DNA of 64,000 nt from Hetaerina americana (GCA_022747635.1 JAKTNV010000411.1:1-64000); one strand, 5' to 3'; numbered from the stretch's first letter, positions 1-14,300 are shown. Made by a program: numbers and translations. Notes: generated by a model from the letters alone, not told the origin.

Positions 1-2440
1 TTCATCAAATAAACAAAATAAAACCCAGAATTAATCCTGAAAGACGAGAAATGAGCATAAAAGATGCTTCAGCGCAAGTGTTAATGTTACTAAAAGAGCC
101 CAAATTTCTAAAATCATTGCGAAAAACAACAATCTTCTGTTTTAGAGTGAATATTTGAGGTGTTTATAAGGCATTTATTTCATTTTTAGAAAATTTAATT
201 TTTCACATTTTTCCATGAAGAGTGCCAATACCCCAACCTTTGGGTTCTAGGTGAAAATCTCACTCCACACAAATCAATCAAAAATGTATCCAAGGTGTGT
301 ATTGTTGTTCATTTTCATCAAATAAACAAAATAAAACCCAGAATGAATCCTGAAAGACAATAAATGATCATAAAAGATGCTTCAGCGCCAGTGTTAATGT
401 TACTAAAAGAGCCCAAATTTCTAAAAATATTGCGAAAAACAACAATCTTCTGTTTTAGAGTTAATGTTTGTGGTGTTTAGAAGGCATTTATTTCATTTTT
501 AGAAAATTTAATTTTTCACATTTTTCCATGAAAAGTGCCAATACCCCCCCCTTTGGGTTCTAGGTGAAAATCTCACTGGACACAAATCAAACAAAAATGT
601 ATCCAAGGTGTGTATTGTTGTTCATTTTCATCAAATAAACAAAATAAAACCCAGAATTAATCTTGAAAGACAAGAAATGAGCATAAAAGTTGCTTCAGCG
701 CAAGTGTTAATGTTACTAAAAGAGCCCAAATTTCTAAAAATATTGCGAAAAACAACAACTTCTTTTTTAGAGTGAATGTTTGAGGTGTTTAGAAGGCATT
801 TATTTCATTTTTAGAAAATTTAATTTTTTACATTTTTCCCTGAAAAGTGTTAATACCCCCCTTTGGGTTCTAGGTGAAAATCTCAGTCGACACAAATCAA
901 ACAAAAATGTATCCAAGGTGTGTATTGTTGTTCATTTTCATCAAATAAACAAAATAAAACCCAGAATGTATCCTGAAAGACAATAAATGATCATAAAAGA
1001 TGCTTCAGCCCAGGTGTTAATGTTACTAAAAGAGCCCAAATTTCTACAAATATTGCGAAAACAACAATCTTCTGTTTTAGAGTGAATGTTTGAGGTGTTT
1101 AGAAGGCATTTATTTCATTTTTAGAAAATTTAATTTTTTACATTTTTCCATGAAAAGTGTTAATACCCCCCTTTGCGTTCTAGGTGAAAATCTCACTCGA
1201 CAAAAATCAAACAAAAATGTTTCCATGGTGTGTATTGTTGTTTATTTTCATCAAATAAACAAAATAAAACCCAGAATTAATCCTGAAAGGCAAGAAATTA
1301 GCATTTATGATGCTTCAGCGCAAGTGTTAATGTTACTAAAAGAGCCAAAATTTCTAAACATATTGCGAAAAACAACAATCTTCTGTTTTAGAGTGAATGT
1401 TTTAGGTGTTTAGAAGGCATTTATTTCATTTTTAGAAAATTTAATTTTTCACATTTTTCCATGAAAAGTGGCAATACCCCCCCCCCTTTGGGTTCTAGGT
1501 GAAAATCTCACTCGACACAAATCAAACAAAAATGTATCCAAGGTGTGTATTGTTGTTCATTTTCATCAAATAAACAAAATAAAACCCAGAATGAATCCTG
1601 AAAGACAATAAATGATCATAAAAGATGCTTCAGCCCAGGTGTTAATGTTACTAAAAGAGCCCAAATTTCTAAAAATATTGCGAAAAACAACAATCTTCTG
1701 TTTTAGAGTGAATGTTTGAGGTGTTTAGAAGGCATTTATTTCATTTTTAGAAAATTTAATTTTACACATTTTTCCATGAAAAGTGCCAATACCCCTCCCT
1801 TTGGGTTCTAGGTGAAAATCTCACTTGACACAAATCAAACAAAAAAGTTTCCATGGTGTGTATTGTTGTTCATTTTCATCAAATAAACAAAATAAAACCC
1901 AGAATTAATCTTGAAGGACAAGAAATGAGCATAAAAACTGCTTCAGAGAAAGTGTTAATTTTACTAAAAGAGCCCAAATTTCTAAAAATATTGCGAAAAA
2001 CAACAATCTTCTGTTTTAGAGTGAATGTTTGAGGTGTTAAGAAGGCATTTATTTCATTTTTAGAAATTTAATTTTTTACATTTTTCCATGAAAAGTGCCA
2101 ATACCCCCCCCTTTGGGTTCTAGGTGAAAATCTCACTGGACGCAAATCAAACAAAAATGTTTCCATGGTGTGTATTGTTGTTAATTTTCATCAAATAAAC
2201 AAAATAAAACCCAGAATGAATCCTGAAAGACAATAAAAATCATAAAAGATGCTTCAGCCCAGGTGTTAATGTTACAAAAAGAGCCCAAATTTCTAAAAAT
2301 ATTGCGAAAAACAACAATCTTCTGTTTTAGAGTGAATGTTTGAGGTGTTTAGAAGGCATTTCCTTCATTTTTAGAAAATTTAATTTTTTACATTTTTCCA
2401 TGAAAAGTGTTAATACCCCCCTTTGCGTTCTAGGTGAAAA
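1..2440 (+). repeat. 14-mer block, copy 1 (cut by window start)
   Basis: Sequence from position 1 reappears from 4371 at a constant offset of about 4370 bp (14 monomers), down to private variants such as 'cccctccctttggg', 'aattttacacatttttcc' and 'ataccccaacctttggg'. The few differences include C-run length near 1477 (10 versus 9) and single bases such as ctttgcg versus ctttgcc. Similarity to the partner stops near 2440, after which this copy continues as A type and the partner as B type. A patch at about 1909-1947 differs strongly and is discussed as gene conversion. Confidence 0.85.
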
Positions 2441-4370
2441 TCTCATTCGACACAAATCAAACAAAAATGTATCCAAGGTGTGTATTGTTGTTCATTTTCA
2501 TCAAATAAACAAAATAAAACCCAGAAAGTATCCTGAAAGACAATAAATGATAATAAGAGATGCTTTAGCCCAGGTGTTAATGTTACTAAAAGAGCCCAAA
2601 TTTCTAAAAATATTGCGAAAAACAACAATCTTCTGTTTTAGAGTGAATGTTTGAGGTGTTTAGAAGGCATTTATTTCATTTTTAGAAAATTTAATTTTTC
2701 ACATTTTTCCATGAAAAGTGCCAATACCCCCCCCTTTGGGTTCTAGGTGAAAATCTCACTCGTCACAAATCAAACAAAAATGTTTCCATGGTGTGTATTG
2801 TTGTTCATTTTCATCAAATAAACAAAATAAAACCCAGAATGAATCCTGAAAGACAATAAATGATCATAAAAGATGCTTCAGCCCAGGTGTTAATGTTACT
2901 AAAAGAGCCCAAATTTCTAAAAATATTGCGAAAAACAACCATCTTCTGTTTTAGAGTGAATGTTTGAGGTGTTTAGAAGGCATTTATTTCATTTTTAGAA
3001 AATTTAATTTTTCACATTTTTCCATGAAAAGTGCCAATACCCCCCTTTGGGTTCTAGGTGAAAATCTAACTTGACACAAATCAAAACAAAAATGTTTCCA
3101 TGGTGTGTATTGTTGTTCATTTTCATCAAATAAACAAAATAAAACCCAGAATTAATCTTGAAGGACAAGAAATGAGCATAAAAACTGCTTCAGAGAAAGT
3201 GTTAATGTTACTAAAAGAGCCCAAATTTCTAAAAATATTGCGAAAAACAACAATCTTCTGTTTTAGAGTGAATGTTTGAGATGTTTAGAAGGCATTTATT
3301 TCATTTTTAGAAAATTTAATTTTTCACATTTTTCCATGAAAAGTACCAATACCCCCCCTTTGGGTTCAAGGTGAAAATCTCACTCGACACAAATCAAACA
3401 AAAATGTATCCAAGGTGTGTATTGTTGTTCATTTTCATCAAATAAACAAAATAAAACCCAGAATGTATCCTGAAAGACAATAAATGACCATAAAAGATGC
3501 TTCAGCCCAGGTGTTAATGTTACTAAAAGAGCCCAAATTTCTAAAAATATTGCGAAAAACAACAATCTTCTGTTTTAGAGTGAATGTTTGAGGTGTTTAG
3601 AAGGCATTTATTTCATTTTTAGAAAATTTAATTTTTCACATTTTTCCATGAAAAGTGCCAATACCCCCCCCTTTGGGTTCTAGGTGAAAATCTCACTCGA
3701 CACAAATCAAACAAAAATGTTTCCATGGTGTGTATTGTTGTTCATTTTCATCAAATAAACAAAATAAAACACAGAATTAATCCTGAAAGACAAGAATTGA
3801 GCATAAAAGATGCTTCAGCGCAAGTGTTAATGTTACTAAAAGAGACCAAATTTCTAAAAATATTGCGAAAAACAACAATCTTCTGTTTTAGAGTGAATGT
3901 TTGAGATGTTTAGAAGGCATTTATTTCATTTTTAGAAAATTTAATTTTTCACATTTTTCAATGAAAAGTGCCAATACCCCCCCCTTTGGGTTCAAGGTGA
4001 AATTCTCACTCGACACAAATCAAACAAAAATGTATCCAAGGTGTGTATTGTTGTTCATTTTCATCAAATAAACAAAATAAAACCCAGAATGTATACTGAA
4101 AGACATTAAATGATCATAAAAGATGCTTCAGCCCAGGTGTTAATGTTACTAAAAGAGCCCAAATTTCTAAAAATATTGCGAAAAACAACAATCTTCTGTT
4201 TAAGAGTGAATGTTTGAGGTGTTTAGAAGGCATTTATTTCATTTTTAGAAAATTTAATTTTTCACATTTTTCCATGAAAAGTGCCAATACCCCCCTTTTG
4301 GTTCTAGGTGAAAATCTAACTTGACACAAATCAAACAAAAATGTTTCCATGGTGTGTATTGTTGTTCATT
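2441..4370 (+). repeat. Satellite between the two 14-mer copies
   Basis: This holds about six monomers, A and B alternating with some hybrids. It includes the 'aactgcttcagagaaagtg' variant near 3185, the 'gagatgtttag' variant near 3275 and 3900, and 'tatactgaaagacattaaat' near 4090. The same variants recur at about 15300-15700, 17800-18200, 20600-21000 and 31200-31600, so this is a reused module rather than unique sequence. Confidence 0.8.
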
Positions 4371-6810
4371 TTCATCAAATAAACAAAATAAAACCCAGAA
4401 TTAATCCTGAAAGACGAGAAATGAGCATAAAAGATGCTTCAGCGCAAGTGTTAATGTTACTAAAAGAGCCCAAATTTCTAAAATCATTGCGAAAAACAAC
4501 AATCTTCTGTTTTAGAGTGAATATTTGAGGTGTTTATAAGGCATTTATTTCATTTTTAGAAAATTTAATTTTTCACATTTTTCCATGAAGAGTGCCAATA
4601 CCCCAACCTTTGGGTTCTAGGTGAAAATCTCACTCCACACAAATCAATCAAAAATGTATCCAAGGTGTGTATTGTTGTTCATTTTCATCAAATAAACAAA
4701 ATAAAACCCAGAATGAATCCTGAAAGACAATAAATGATCATAAAAGATGCTTCAGCGCCAGTGTTAATGTTACTAAAAGAGCCCAAATTTCTAAAAATAT
4801 TGCGAAAAACAACAATCTTCTGTTTTAGAGTTAATGTTTGTGGTGTTTAGAAGGCATTTATTTCATTTTTAGAAAATTTAATTTTTCACATTTTTCCATG
4901 AAAAGTGCCAATACCCCCCCCTTTGGGTTCTAGGTGAAAATCTCACTGGACACAAATCAAACAAAAATGTATCCAAGGTGTGTATTGTTGTTCATTTTCA
5001 TCAAATAAACAAAATAAAACCCAGAATTAATCTTGAAAGACAAGAAATGAGCATAAAAGTTGCTTCAGCGCAAGTGTTAATGTTACTAAAAGAGCCCAAA
5101 TTTCTAAAAATATTGCGAAAAACAACAACTTCTTTTTTAGAGTGAATGTTTGAGGTGTTTAGAAGGCATTTATTTCATTTTTAGAAAATTTAATTTTTTA
5201 CATTTTTCCCTGAAAAGTGTTAATACCCCCCTTTGGGTTCTAGGTGAAAATCTCAGTCGACACAAATCAAACAAAAATGTATCCAAGGTGTGTATTGTTG
5301 TTCATTTTCATCAAATAAACAAAATAAAACCCAGAATGTATCCTGAAAGACAATAAATGATCATAAAAGATGCTTCAGCCCAGGTGTTAATGTTACTAAA
5401 AGAGCCCAAATTTCTACAAATATTGCGAAAACAACAATCTTCTGTTTTAGAGTGAATGTTTGAGGTGTTTAGAAGGCATTTATTTCATTTTTAGAAAATT
5501 TAATTTTTTACATTTTTCCATGAAAAGTGTTAATACCCCCCTTTGCCTTCTAGGTGAAAATCTCACTCGACAAAAATCAAACAAAAATGTTTCCATGGTG
5601 TGTATTGTTGTTTATTTTCATCAAATAAACAAAATAAAACCCAGAATTAATCCTGAAAGGCAAGAAATTAGCATTTATGATGCTTCAGCGCAAGTGTTAA
5701 TGTTACTAAAAGAGCCAAAATTTCTAAACATATTGCGAAAAACAACAATCTTCTGTTTTAGAGTGAATGTTTTAGGTGTTTAGAAGGCATTTATTTCATT
5801 TTTAGAAAATTTAATTTTTCACATTTTTCCATGAAAAGTGGCAATACCCCCCCCCTTTGGGTTCTAGGTGAAAATCTCACTCGACACAAATCAAACAAAA
5901 ATGTATCCAAGGTGTGTATTGTTGTTCATTTTCATCACATAAACAAAATAAAACCCAGAATGAATCCTGAAAGACAATAAATGATCATAAAAGATGCTTC
6001 AGCCCAGGTGTTAATGTTACTAAAAGAGCCCAAATTTCTAAAAATATTGCGAAAAACAACAATCTTTTGTTTTAGAGTGAATGTTTGAGGTGTTTAGAAG
6101 GCATTTATTTCATTTTTAGAAAATTTAATTTTACACATTTTTCCATGAAAAGTGCCAATACCCCTCCCTTTGGGTTCTAGGTGAAAATCTCACTTGACAC
6201 AAATCAAACAAAAAAGTTTCCATGGTGTGTATTGTTGTTCATTTTCATCAAATAAACAAAATAAAACCCAGAATTAATCCTGAAAGACATGAAATGAGCA
6301 TAAAAGATGCTTCAGCGCAAGTGTTAATTTTACTAAAAGAGCCCAAATTTCTAAAAATATTGCGAAAAACAACAATCTTCTGTTTTAGAGTGAATGTTTG
6401 AGGTGTTAAGAAGGCATTTATTTCATTTTTAGAAAATTTAATTTTTTACATTTTTCCATGAAAAGTGCCAATACCCCCCCCTTTGGGTTCTAGGTGAAAA
6501 TCTCACTGGACGCAAATCAAACAAAAATGTTTCCATGGTGTGTATTGTTGTTAATTTTCATCAAATAAACAAAATAAAACCCAGAATGAATCCTGAAAGA
6601 CAATAAAAATCATAAAAGATGCTTCAGCCCAGGTGTTAATGTTACAAAAAGAGCCCAAATTTCTAAAAATATTGCGAAAAACAACAATCTTCTGTTTTAG
6701 AGTGAATGTTTGAGGTGTTTAGAAGGCATTTCCTTCATTTTTAGAAAATTTAATTTTTTACATTTTTCCATGAAAAGTGTTAATACCCCCCTTTGCGTTC
6801 TAGGTGAAAA
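4371..6810 (+). repeat. 14-mer block, copy 2
   Basis: This is a near-identical copy of 1-2440 at offset 4370. It carries 'cctgaaagacatgaaatgag' at about 6278, a variant also present near 15025, 17525, 33765, 39465 and 41960, so this copy rather than copy 1 keeps the usual form of that monomer. At the end it passes directly into the first unit of the 5-mer triplication. Confidence 0.85.
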
Positions 6811-9800
6811 TCTCACTCGACACAAATCAAACAAAAAAGTTTCCATGGTGTGTATTGTTGTTTATTTTCATCAAATAACTAAAATAAAACCCAGAATTAA
6901 TCCTGAAAGACAAGAAATTAGCATAAATGATGCTTCAGCGCAAGTGTTAATGTTACTAAAAGAGCCCAAATTTCTAAAAATATTGCGAAAAACAACAATC
7001 TTCTGTTTTAGAGTTAATGTTTGTGGTGTTTAGAAGGCATTTATTTCATTTTTAGAAAATTTAATTTTTCACATTTTTCCATGAAAAGTGCCAATACCCC
7101 CCCCCTTTGGGTTCTAGGTGAAAATCTCACTGGACACAAATCAAACAAAAATGTATCCAAGGTGTGTATTGTTGTTCATTTTCATCAAATAAACAAAATA
7201 AAACCCAGAATTAATCTTGAAAAACAAGAAATGAGCATAAAAGTTGCTTCAGCGCAAGTGTTAATGTTACTAAAAGAGCCCAAATTTCTAAAAATATTGC
7301 GAAAAACAACAATCTTCTTTTTTAGAGTGAATGTTTGAGGTGTTTAGAAGGCATTTATTTCATTTTTAGAAAATTTAATTTTTTACATTTTTCCTTGAAA
7401 AGTGTTAATACCCCCCTTTGGGTTCTAGGTGAAAATCTCACTTGACGCAAATCAAACAAAAATGTATCCAAGGTGTGTATTGTTGTTCATTTTCATCAAA
7501 TAAACAAAATAAAACCCAGAATAAATGTTGAAGGACAAGAAATGAGCATAAAAACTGCTTCAGAGAAAGTGTTAATGTTACTAAAAGAGCCCAAATTTCT
7601 AAAAATATTGCGAAAAACAACAATCTTCTGTTTTAGAGTGAATGTTTGAGATGTTAAGAAGGCATTTATTTCATTTTTAGAAAATTTAATTTTTCACATT
7701 TTTCCATGAAAAGTACCAATACCCCCCCTTTGGGTTCAAGGTGAAAATCTCACTCGACACAAATCAAACAAAAATGTATCCAAGGTGTGTATTGTTGTTC
7801 ATTTTCATCAAATAAACAAAATAAAACCCAGAATGTATCCTGAAAGACAATAAATGATCATAAAAGATGCTTCAGCCCAGGTGTTAATGTTACTAAAAGA
7901 GCCCAAATTTCTAAAAATATTGCGAAAAACAACAATCTTCTGTTTTAGAGTGAATGTTTGAGGTGTTTAGAAGGCATTTATTTCATTTTTAGAAAATTTA
8001 ATTTTTTACATTTTTCCATGAAAAGTGCCAATACCCCCCCCTTTGGGTTCTAGGTGAAAATCTCAATTGACACAAATCAAACAAAAATGTTTCCATGGTG
8101 TGTATTGTTGTTCATTTTCATCAAATAAACAAAATAAAACCCAGAATTAATCTTGAAGGACAAGAAATGAGCATAAAAGATGCTTCAGCCCAGGTGTTAA
8201 TGTTACAAAAAGAGCCCAAATTTCTAAAAATATTGCGAAAAACAACAATCTTCTGTTTTAGAGTGAATGTTTGAGGTGTTTAGAAGGCATTTCCTTCATT
8301 TTTAGAAAATTTAATTTTTTACATTTTTCCATGAAAAGTGTTAATACCCCCCTTTGCGTTCTAGGTGAAAATCTCACTCGACACAAATCAAACAAAAAAG
8401 TTTCCATGGTGTGTATTGTTGTTTATTTTCATCAAATAACTAAAATAAAACCCAGAATTAATCCTGAAAGACAAGAAATTAGCATAAATGATGCTTCAGC
8501 GCAAGTGTTAATGTTACTAAAAGAGCCCAAATTTCTAAAAATATTGCGAAAAACAACAATCTTCTGTTTTAGAGTTAATGTTTGTGGTGTTTAGAAGGCA
8601 TTTATTTCATTTTTAGAAAATTTAATTTTTCACATTTTTCCATGAAAAGTGCCAATACCCCCCCCCTTTGGGTTCTAGGTGAAAATCTCACTGGACACAA
8701 ATCAAACAAAAATGTATCCAAGGTGTGTATTGTTGTTCATTTTCATCAAATAAACAAAATAAAACCCAGAATTAATCTTGAAAAACAAGAAATGAGCATA
8801 AAAGTTGCTTCAGCGCAAGTGTTAATGTTACTAAAAGAGCCCAAATTTCTAAAAATATTGCGAAAAACAACAATCTTCTTTTTTAGAGTGAATGTTTGAG
8901 GTGTTTAGAAGGCATTTATTTCATTTTTAGAAAATTTAATTTTTTACATTTTTCCTTGAAAAGTGTTAATACCCCCCTTTGGGTTCTAGGTGAAAATCTC
9001 ACTTGACGCAAATCAAACAAAAATGTATCCAAGGTGTGTATTGTTGTTCATTTTCATCAAATAAACAAAATAAAACCCAGAATAAATGTTGAAGGACAAG
9101 AAATGAGCATAAAAACTGCTTCAGAGAAAGTGTTAATGTTACTAAAAGAGCCCAAATTTCTAAAAATATTGCGAAAAACAACAATCTTCTGTTTTAGAGT
9201 GAATGTTTGAGATGTTAAGAAGGCATTTATTTCATTTTTAGAAAATTTAATTTTTCACATTTTTCCATGAAAAGTACCAATACCCCCCCTTTGGGTTCAA
9301 GGTGAAAATCTCACTCGACACAAATCAAACAAAAATGTATCCAAGGTGTGTATTGTTGTTCATTTTCATCAAATAAACAAAATAAAACCCAGAATGTATC
9401 CTGAAAGACAATAAATGATCATAAAAGATGCTTCAGCCCAGGTGTTAATGTTACTAAAAGAGCCCAAATTTCTAAAAATATTGCGAAAAACAACAATCTT
9501 CTGTTTTAGAGTGAATGTTTGAGGTGTTTAGAAGGCATTTATTTCATTTTTAGAAAATTTAATTTTTTACATTTTTCCATGAAAAGTGCCAATACCCCCC
9601 CCTTTGGGTTCTAGGTGAAAATCTCAATTGACACAAATCAAACAAAAATGTTTCCATGGTGTGTATTGTTGTTCATTTTCATCAAATAAACAAAATAAAA
9701 CCCAGAATTAATCTTGAAGGACAAGAAATGAGCATAAAAGTTGCTTAAGCCCAGGTGATAATGGTACTAAAAGAGCCCAAATTTCTAAAAATATTGCGAA

Positions 9801-11300
9801 AAACAACAATCTTCTGTTTTAGAGTGAATGTTTGAGGTGTTTAGAAGGCATTTCCTTCATTTTTAGAAAATTTAATTTTTTACATTTTTCCATGAAAAGT
9901 GTTAATACCCCCCTTTGCGTTCTAGGTGAAAATCTCACTCGACACAAATCAAACAAAAAAGTTTCCATGGTGTGTATTGTTGTTTATTTTCATCAAATAA
10001 CTAAAATAAAACCCAGAATTAATCCTGAAAGACAAGAAATTAGCATAAATGATGCTTCAGCGCAAGTGTTAATGTTACTAAAAGAGCCCAAATTTCTAAA
10101 AATATTGCGAAAAACAACAATCTTCTGTTTTAGAGTTAATGTTTGTGGTGTTTAGAAGGCATTTATTTCATTTTTAGAAAATTTAATTTTTCACATTTTT
10201 CCATGAAAAGTGCCAATACCCCCCCCCCTTTGGGTTCTAGGTGAAAATCTCACTGGACACAAATCAAACAAAAATGTATCCAAGGTGTGTATTGTTGTTC
10301 ATTTTCATCAAATAAACAAAATAAAACCCAGAATTAATCTTGAAAAACAAGAAATGAGCATAAAAGTTGCTTCAGCGCAAGTGTTAATGTTACTAAAAGA
10401 GCCCAAATTTCTAAAAATATTGCGAAAAACAACAATCTTCTTTTTTAGAGTGAATGTTTGAGGTGTTTAGAAGGCATTTATTTCATTTTTAGAAAATTTA
10501 ATTTTTTACATTTTTCCTTGAAAAGTGTTAATACCCCCCTTTGGGTTCTAGGTGAAAATCTCACTTGACGCAAATCAAACAAAAATGTATCCAAGGTGTG
10601 TATTGTTGTTCATTTTCATCAAATAAACAAAATAAAACCCAGAATAAATGTTGAAGGACAAGAAATGAGCATAAAAACTGCTTCAGAGAAAGTGTTAATG
10701 TTACTAAAAGAGCCCAAATTTCTAAAAATATTGCGAAAAACAACAATCTTCTCTTTTAGAGTGAATGTTTGAGATGTTAAGAAGGCATTTATTTCATTTT
10801 TAGAAAATTTAATTTTTCACATTTTTCCATGAAAAGTACCAATACCCCCCCCTTTGGGTTCAAGGTGAAAATCTCACTCGACACAAATCAAACAAAAATG
10901 TATCCAAGGTGTGTATTGTTGTTCATTTTCATCAAATAAACAAAATAAAACCCAGAATGTATCCTGAAAGACAATAAATGATCATAAAAGATGCTTCAGC
11001 CCAGGTGTTAATGTTACTAAAAGAGCCCAAATTTCTAAAAATATTGCGAAAAACAACAATCTTCTGTTTTAGAGTGAATGTTTGAGGTGTTTAGAAGGCA
11101 TTTATTTCATTTTTAGAAAATTTAATTTTTTACATTTTTCCATGAAAAGTGCCAATACCCCCCCTTTGGGTTCTAGGTGAAAATCTCAATTGACACAAAT
11201 CAAACAAAAATGTTTCCATGGTGTGTATTGTTGTTCATTTTCATCAAATAAACAAAATAAAACCCAGAATTAATCTTGAAGGACAAGAAATGAGCATAAA
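6710..11300 (+). repeat. 5-mer higher-order repeat, three tandem copies of 1561 bp
   Basis: Three consecutive units begin at about 6710, 8271 and 9832, each five monomers long. Marker variants recur at the same place in every unit: 'ggcatttccttcattttt', 'caaataactaaaataaaacc', 'gagttaatgtttgtggtg', 'cttgaaaaacaagaaatgag' and 'gaataaatgttgaaggacaa'. The longest chance open frame translates identically in all three. The main visible difference is a C-run of 9, 9 and 10 bases near 7095, 8658 and 10219. Unit ends differ: the first ends 'gatgcttcagcccaggtg', the second and third 'gttgcttaagcccaggtg', which shows where exchange joined them. Confidence 0.88.
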
Positions 11301-14300
11301 AGTTGCTTAAGCCCAGGTGATAATGGTACTAAAAGAGCCCAAATTTCTAAAAATATTGCGAAAAGCAACAATCTTCTTTTTTAGAGTGAATGTTTGAGGT
11401 GTTTAGAAGGCATTTCATTCATTTTTAGAAAATTTAATTTTTCACATTTTTCCATGAAAAGTGCCAATACCCCCCCCTTTGGGTTCTAGGTGAAAATCTC
11501 ACTCCACACAAATCAAACAAAAATGTATCCAAGGTGTGTATTGTTGTTCATTTTCATCAAATAAACAAAATAAAACCCAGAATGAATCCTGAAAGACAAT
11601 AAATGATCATAAAAGATGCTTCAGCCCAGGTGTTAATGTTACTAAAAGAGCCCAAATTTCTAAAAATATTGCGAAAAACAACAATCTTCTGTTTTAGAGT
11701 GAATGTTTGAGGTGTTTAGAAGGCATTTATTTCATTTTTAGAAAATTTAATTTTTCACATTTTTCCATGAAAAGTGCCAATACCCCCCCCTTTGGGTTCT
11801 AGGTGAAAATCTCACTCGACACAAATTAAACAAAAATGTTTCCATGGTGTGTATTGTTGTTCATTTTCATCAAATAAACAAAATAAAACCCATAATTAAT
11901 CTTGAAGGACAAGAAATGAGCATAAAAGTTGCTTCAGAGAAAGTGTTAATGTAACTAAAAGAGCCCAAATTTCTAAAAATATTGCGAAAAACAACAATCT
12001 TCTTTTTTAGAGTGAATGTTTGAGGTGTTTAGAAGGCATTTATTTCATTTTTAGAAAATTTTATTTTTCACATTTTTCCATGAAAAGTGCCAATACCCCC
12101 CCCTTTGGGTTCTAGGTGAAAATCTCAGTCGACACAAATCAAACAAAAATGTATCCAAGGTGTGTATTGTTGTTCATTTTCATCAAATAAACAAAATAAA
12201 ACCCAGAATGTATCCTGAAAGACAATAAATGATCATAAAAGATGCTTCAGCCCAGGTGTTAATGTTACTAAAAGAGCCCAAATTTCTAAAAATATTGCGA
12301 AAAACAACAATCTTCTGTTTTAGAGTGAATGTTTGAGGTGTTTAGAAGGCATTTATTTCATTTTTAGAAAATTTAATTTTTTACATTTTTCCATGAAACG
12401 TGTGAATACCCCCCTTTGCGTTCTAGGTGAAAATCTCACTCGACACAAATCAAACAAAAATGTTTCCATGGTGTGTATTGTTGTTTATTTTCATCAAATA
12501 AAGAAAATAAAACCCAGTATTAATCTTGAAGGAAAAGAAATGAGCATAAAAGTTGCTTCAGAGAAAGTGTTAATGTTACTAAAAGAGCCCAAATTTCTAA
12601 AAATATTGCGAAAAACAACAATCTTCTGTTTTAGAGTTAATGTTTGAGGTGTTTAGAAGGCATTTATTTCATTCTTAGAAAATTTAATTTTTCACATTTT
12701 TCCATGAAAAGTGCCAATACCCCCCCCCTTTGGGTTCTAGGTGAAAATCTCACTCGACACAAATCAATCAAATATGTTTCCATGGTGTGTATTGTTGTTT
12801 ATTTTCATCAAATAAACAAATAAAACCCAGAATTAATCCTGAAAGACAAGAAATGAGCATAAAAGTTGCTTAAGCCCAGGTGATAATGGTACTAAAAGAG
12901 CCCAAATTTCTAAAAATATTGCGAAAAGCAACAATCTTCTTTTTTAGAGTGAATGTTTGAGGTGTTTAGAAGGCATTTCATTCATTTTTAGAAAATTTAA
13001 TTTTTCACATTTTTCCATGAAAAGTGCCAATACCCCCCCCTTTGGGTTCTAGGTGAAAATCTCACTCCACACAAATCAAACAAAAATGTATCCAAGGTGT
13101 GTATTGTTGTTCATTTTCATCAAATAAACAAAATAAAACCCAGAATGAATCCTGAAAGACAATAAATGATCATAAAAGATGCTTCAGCCCAGGTGTTAAT
13201 GTTACTAAAAGAGCCCAAATTTCTAAAAATATTGCGAAAAACAACAATCTTCTGTTTTAGAGTGAATGTTTGAGGTGTTTAGAAGGCATTTATTTCATTT
13301 TTAGAAAATTTAATTTTTCACATTTTTCCATGAAAAGTGCCAATACCCCCCCCTTTGGGTTCTAGGTGAAAATCTCACTCGACACAAATTAAACAAAAAT
13401 GTTTCCATGGTGTGTATTGTTGTTCATTTTCATCAAATAAACAAAATAAAACCCATAATTAATCTTGAAGGACAAGAAATGAGCATAAAAGTTGCTTCAG
13501 AGAAAGTGTTAATGTAACTAAAAGAGCCCAAATTTCTAAAAATATTGCGAAAAACAACAATCTTCTTTTTTAGAGTGAATGTTTGAGGTGTTTAGAAGGC
13601 ATTTATTTCATTTTTAGAAAATTTTATTTTTCACATTTTTCCATGAAAAGTGCCAATACCCCCCCCTTTGGGTTCTAGGTGAAAATCTCAGTCGACACAA
13701 ATCAAACAAAAATGTATCCAAGGTGTGTATTGTTGTTCATTTTCATCAAATAAACAAAATAAAACCCAGAATGTATCCTGAAAGACAATAAATGATCATA
13801 AAAGATGCTTCAGCCCAGGTGTTAATGTTACTAAAAGAGCCCAAATTTCTAAAAATATTGCGACAAACAACAATCTTCTGTTTTAGAGTGAATGTTTGAG
13901 GTGTTTAGAAGGCATTTATTTCATTTTTAGAAAATTTAATTTTTTACATTTTTCCATGAAAAGTGTTAATACCCCCCTTTGCGTTCTAGGTGAAAATCTC
14001 ACTCGACACAAATCAAACAAAAATGTTTCCATGGTGTGTATTGTTGTTTATTTTCATCAAATAAAGAAAATAAAACCCAGTATTAATCTTGAAGGAAAAG
14101 AAATGAGCATAAAAGTTGCTTCAGAGAAAGTGTTAATGTTACTAAAAGAGCCCAAATTTCTAAAAATATTGCGAAAAACAACAATCTTCTGTTTTAGAGT
14201 TAATGTTTGAGGTGTTTAGAAGGCATTTATTTCATTCTTAGAAAATTTAATTTTTCACATTTTTCCATGAAAAGTGCCAATACCCCCCCCTTTGGGTTCT

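Noticed and set aside
780..1413. Recurrent forward open frames of 68-107 codons in the satellite as a gene family
   Set aside because: They occur at the same place in most B-type monomers, mostly start at TTG or GTG, lack any recognisable domain, and change frame with C-run length. They are the repeat read in one frame.
2443..3565. Minus-strand open frames of about 60 codons with a hydrophobic start (also at 7438, 8999, 10561, 48432, 52414, 58685 and 62745)
   Set aside because: These are the reverse strand of the same monomer, starting at TTG; the hydrophobic look comes from T-rich sequence.
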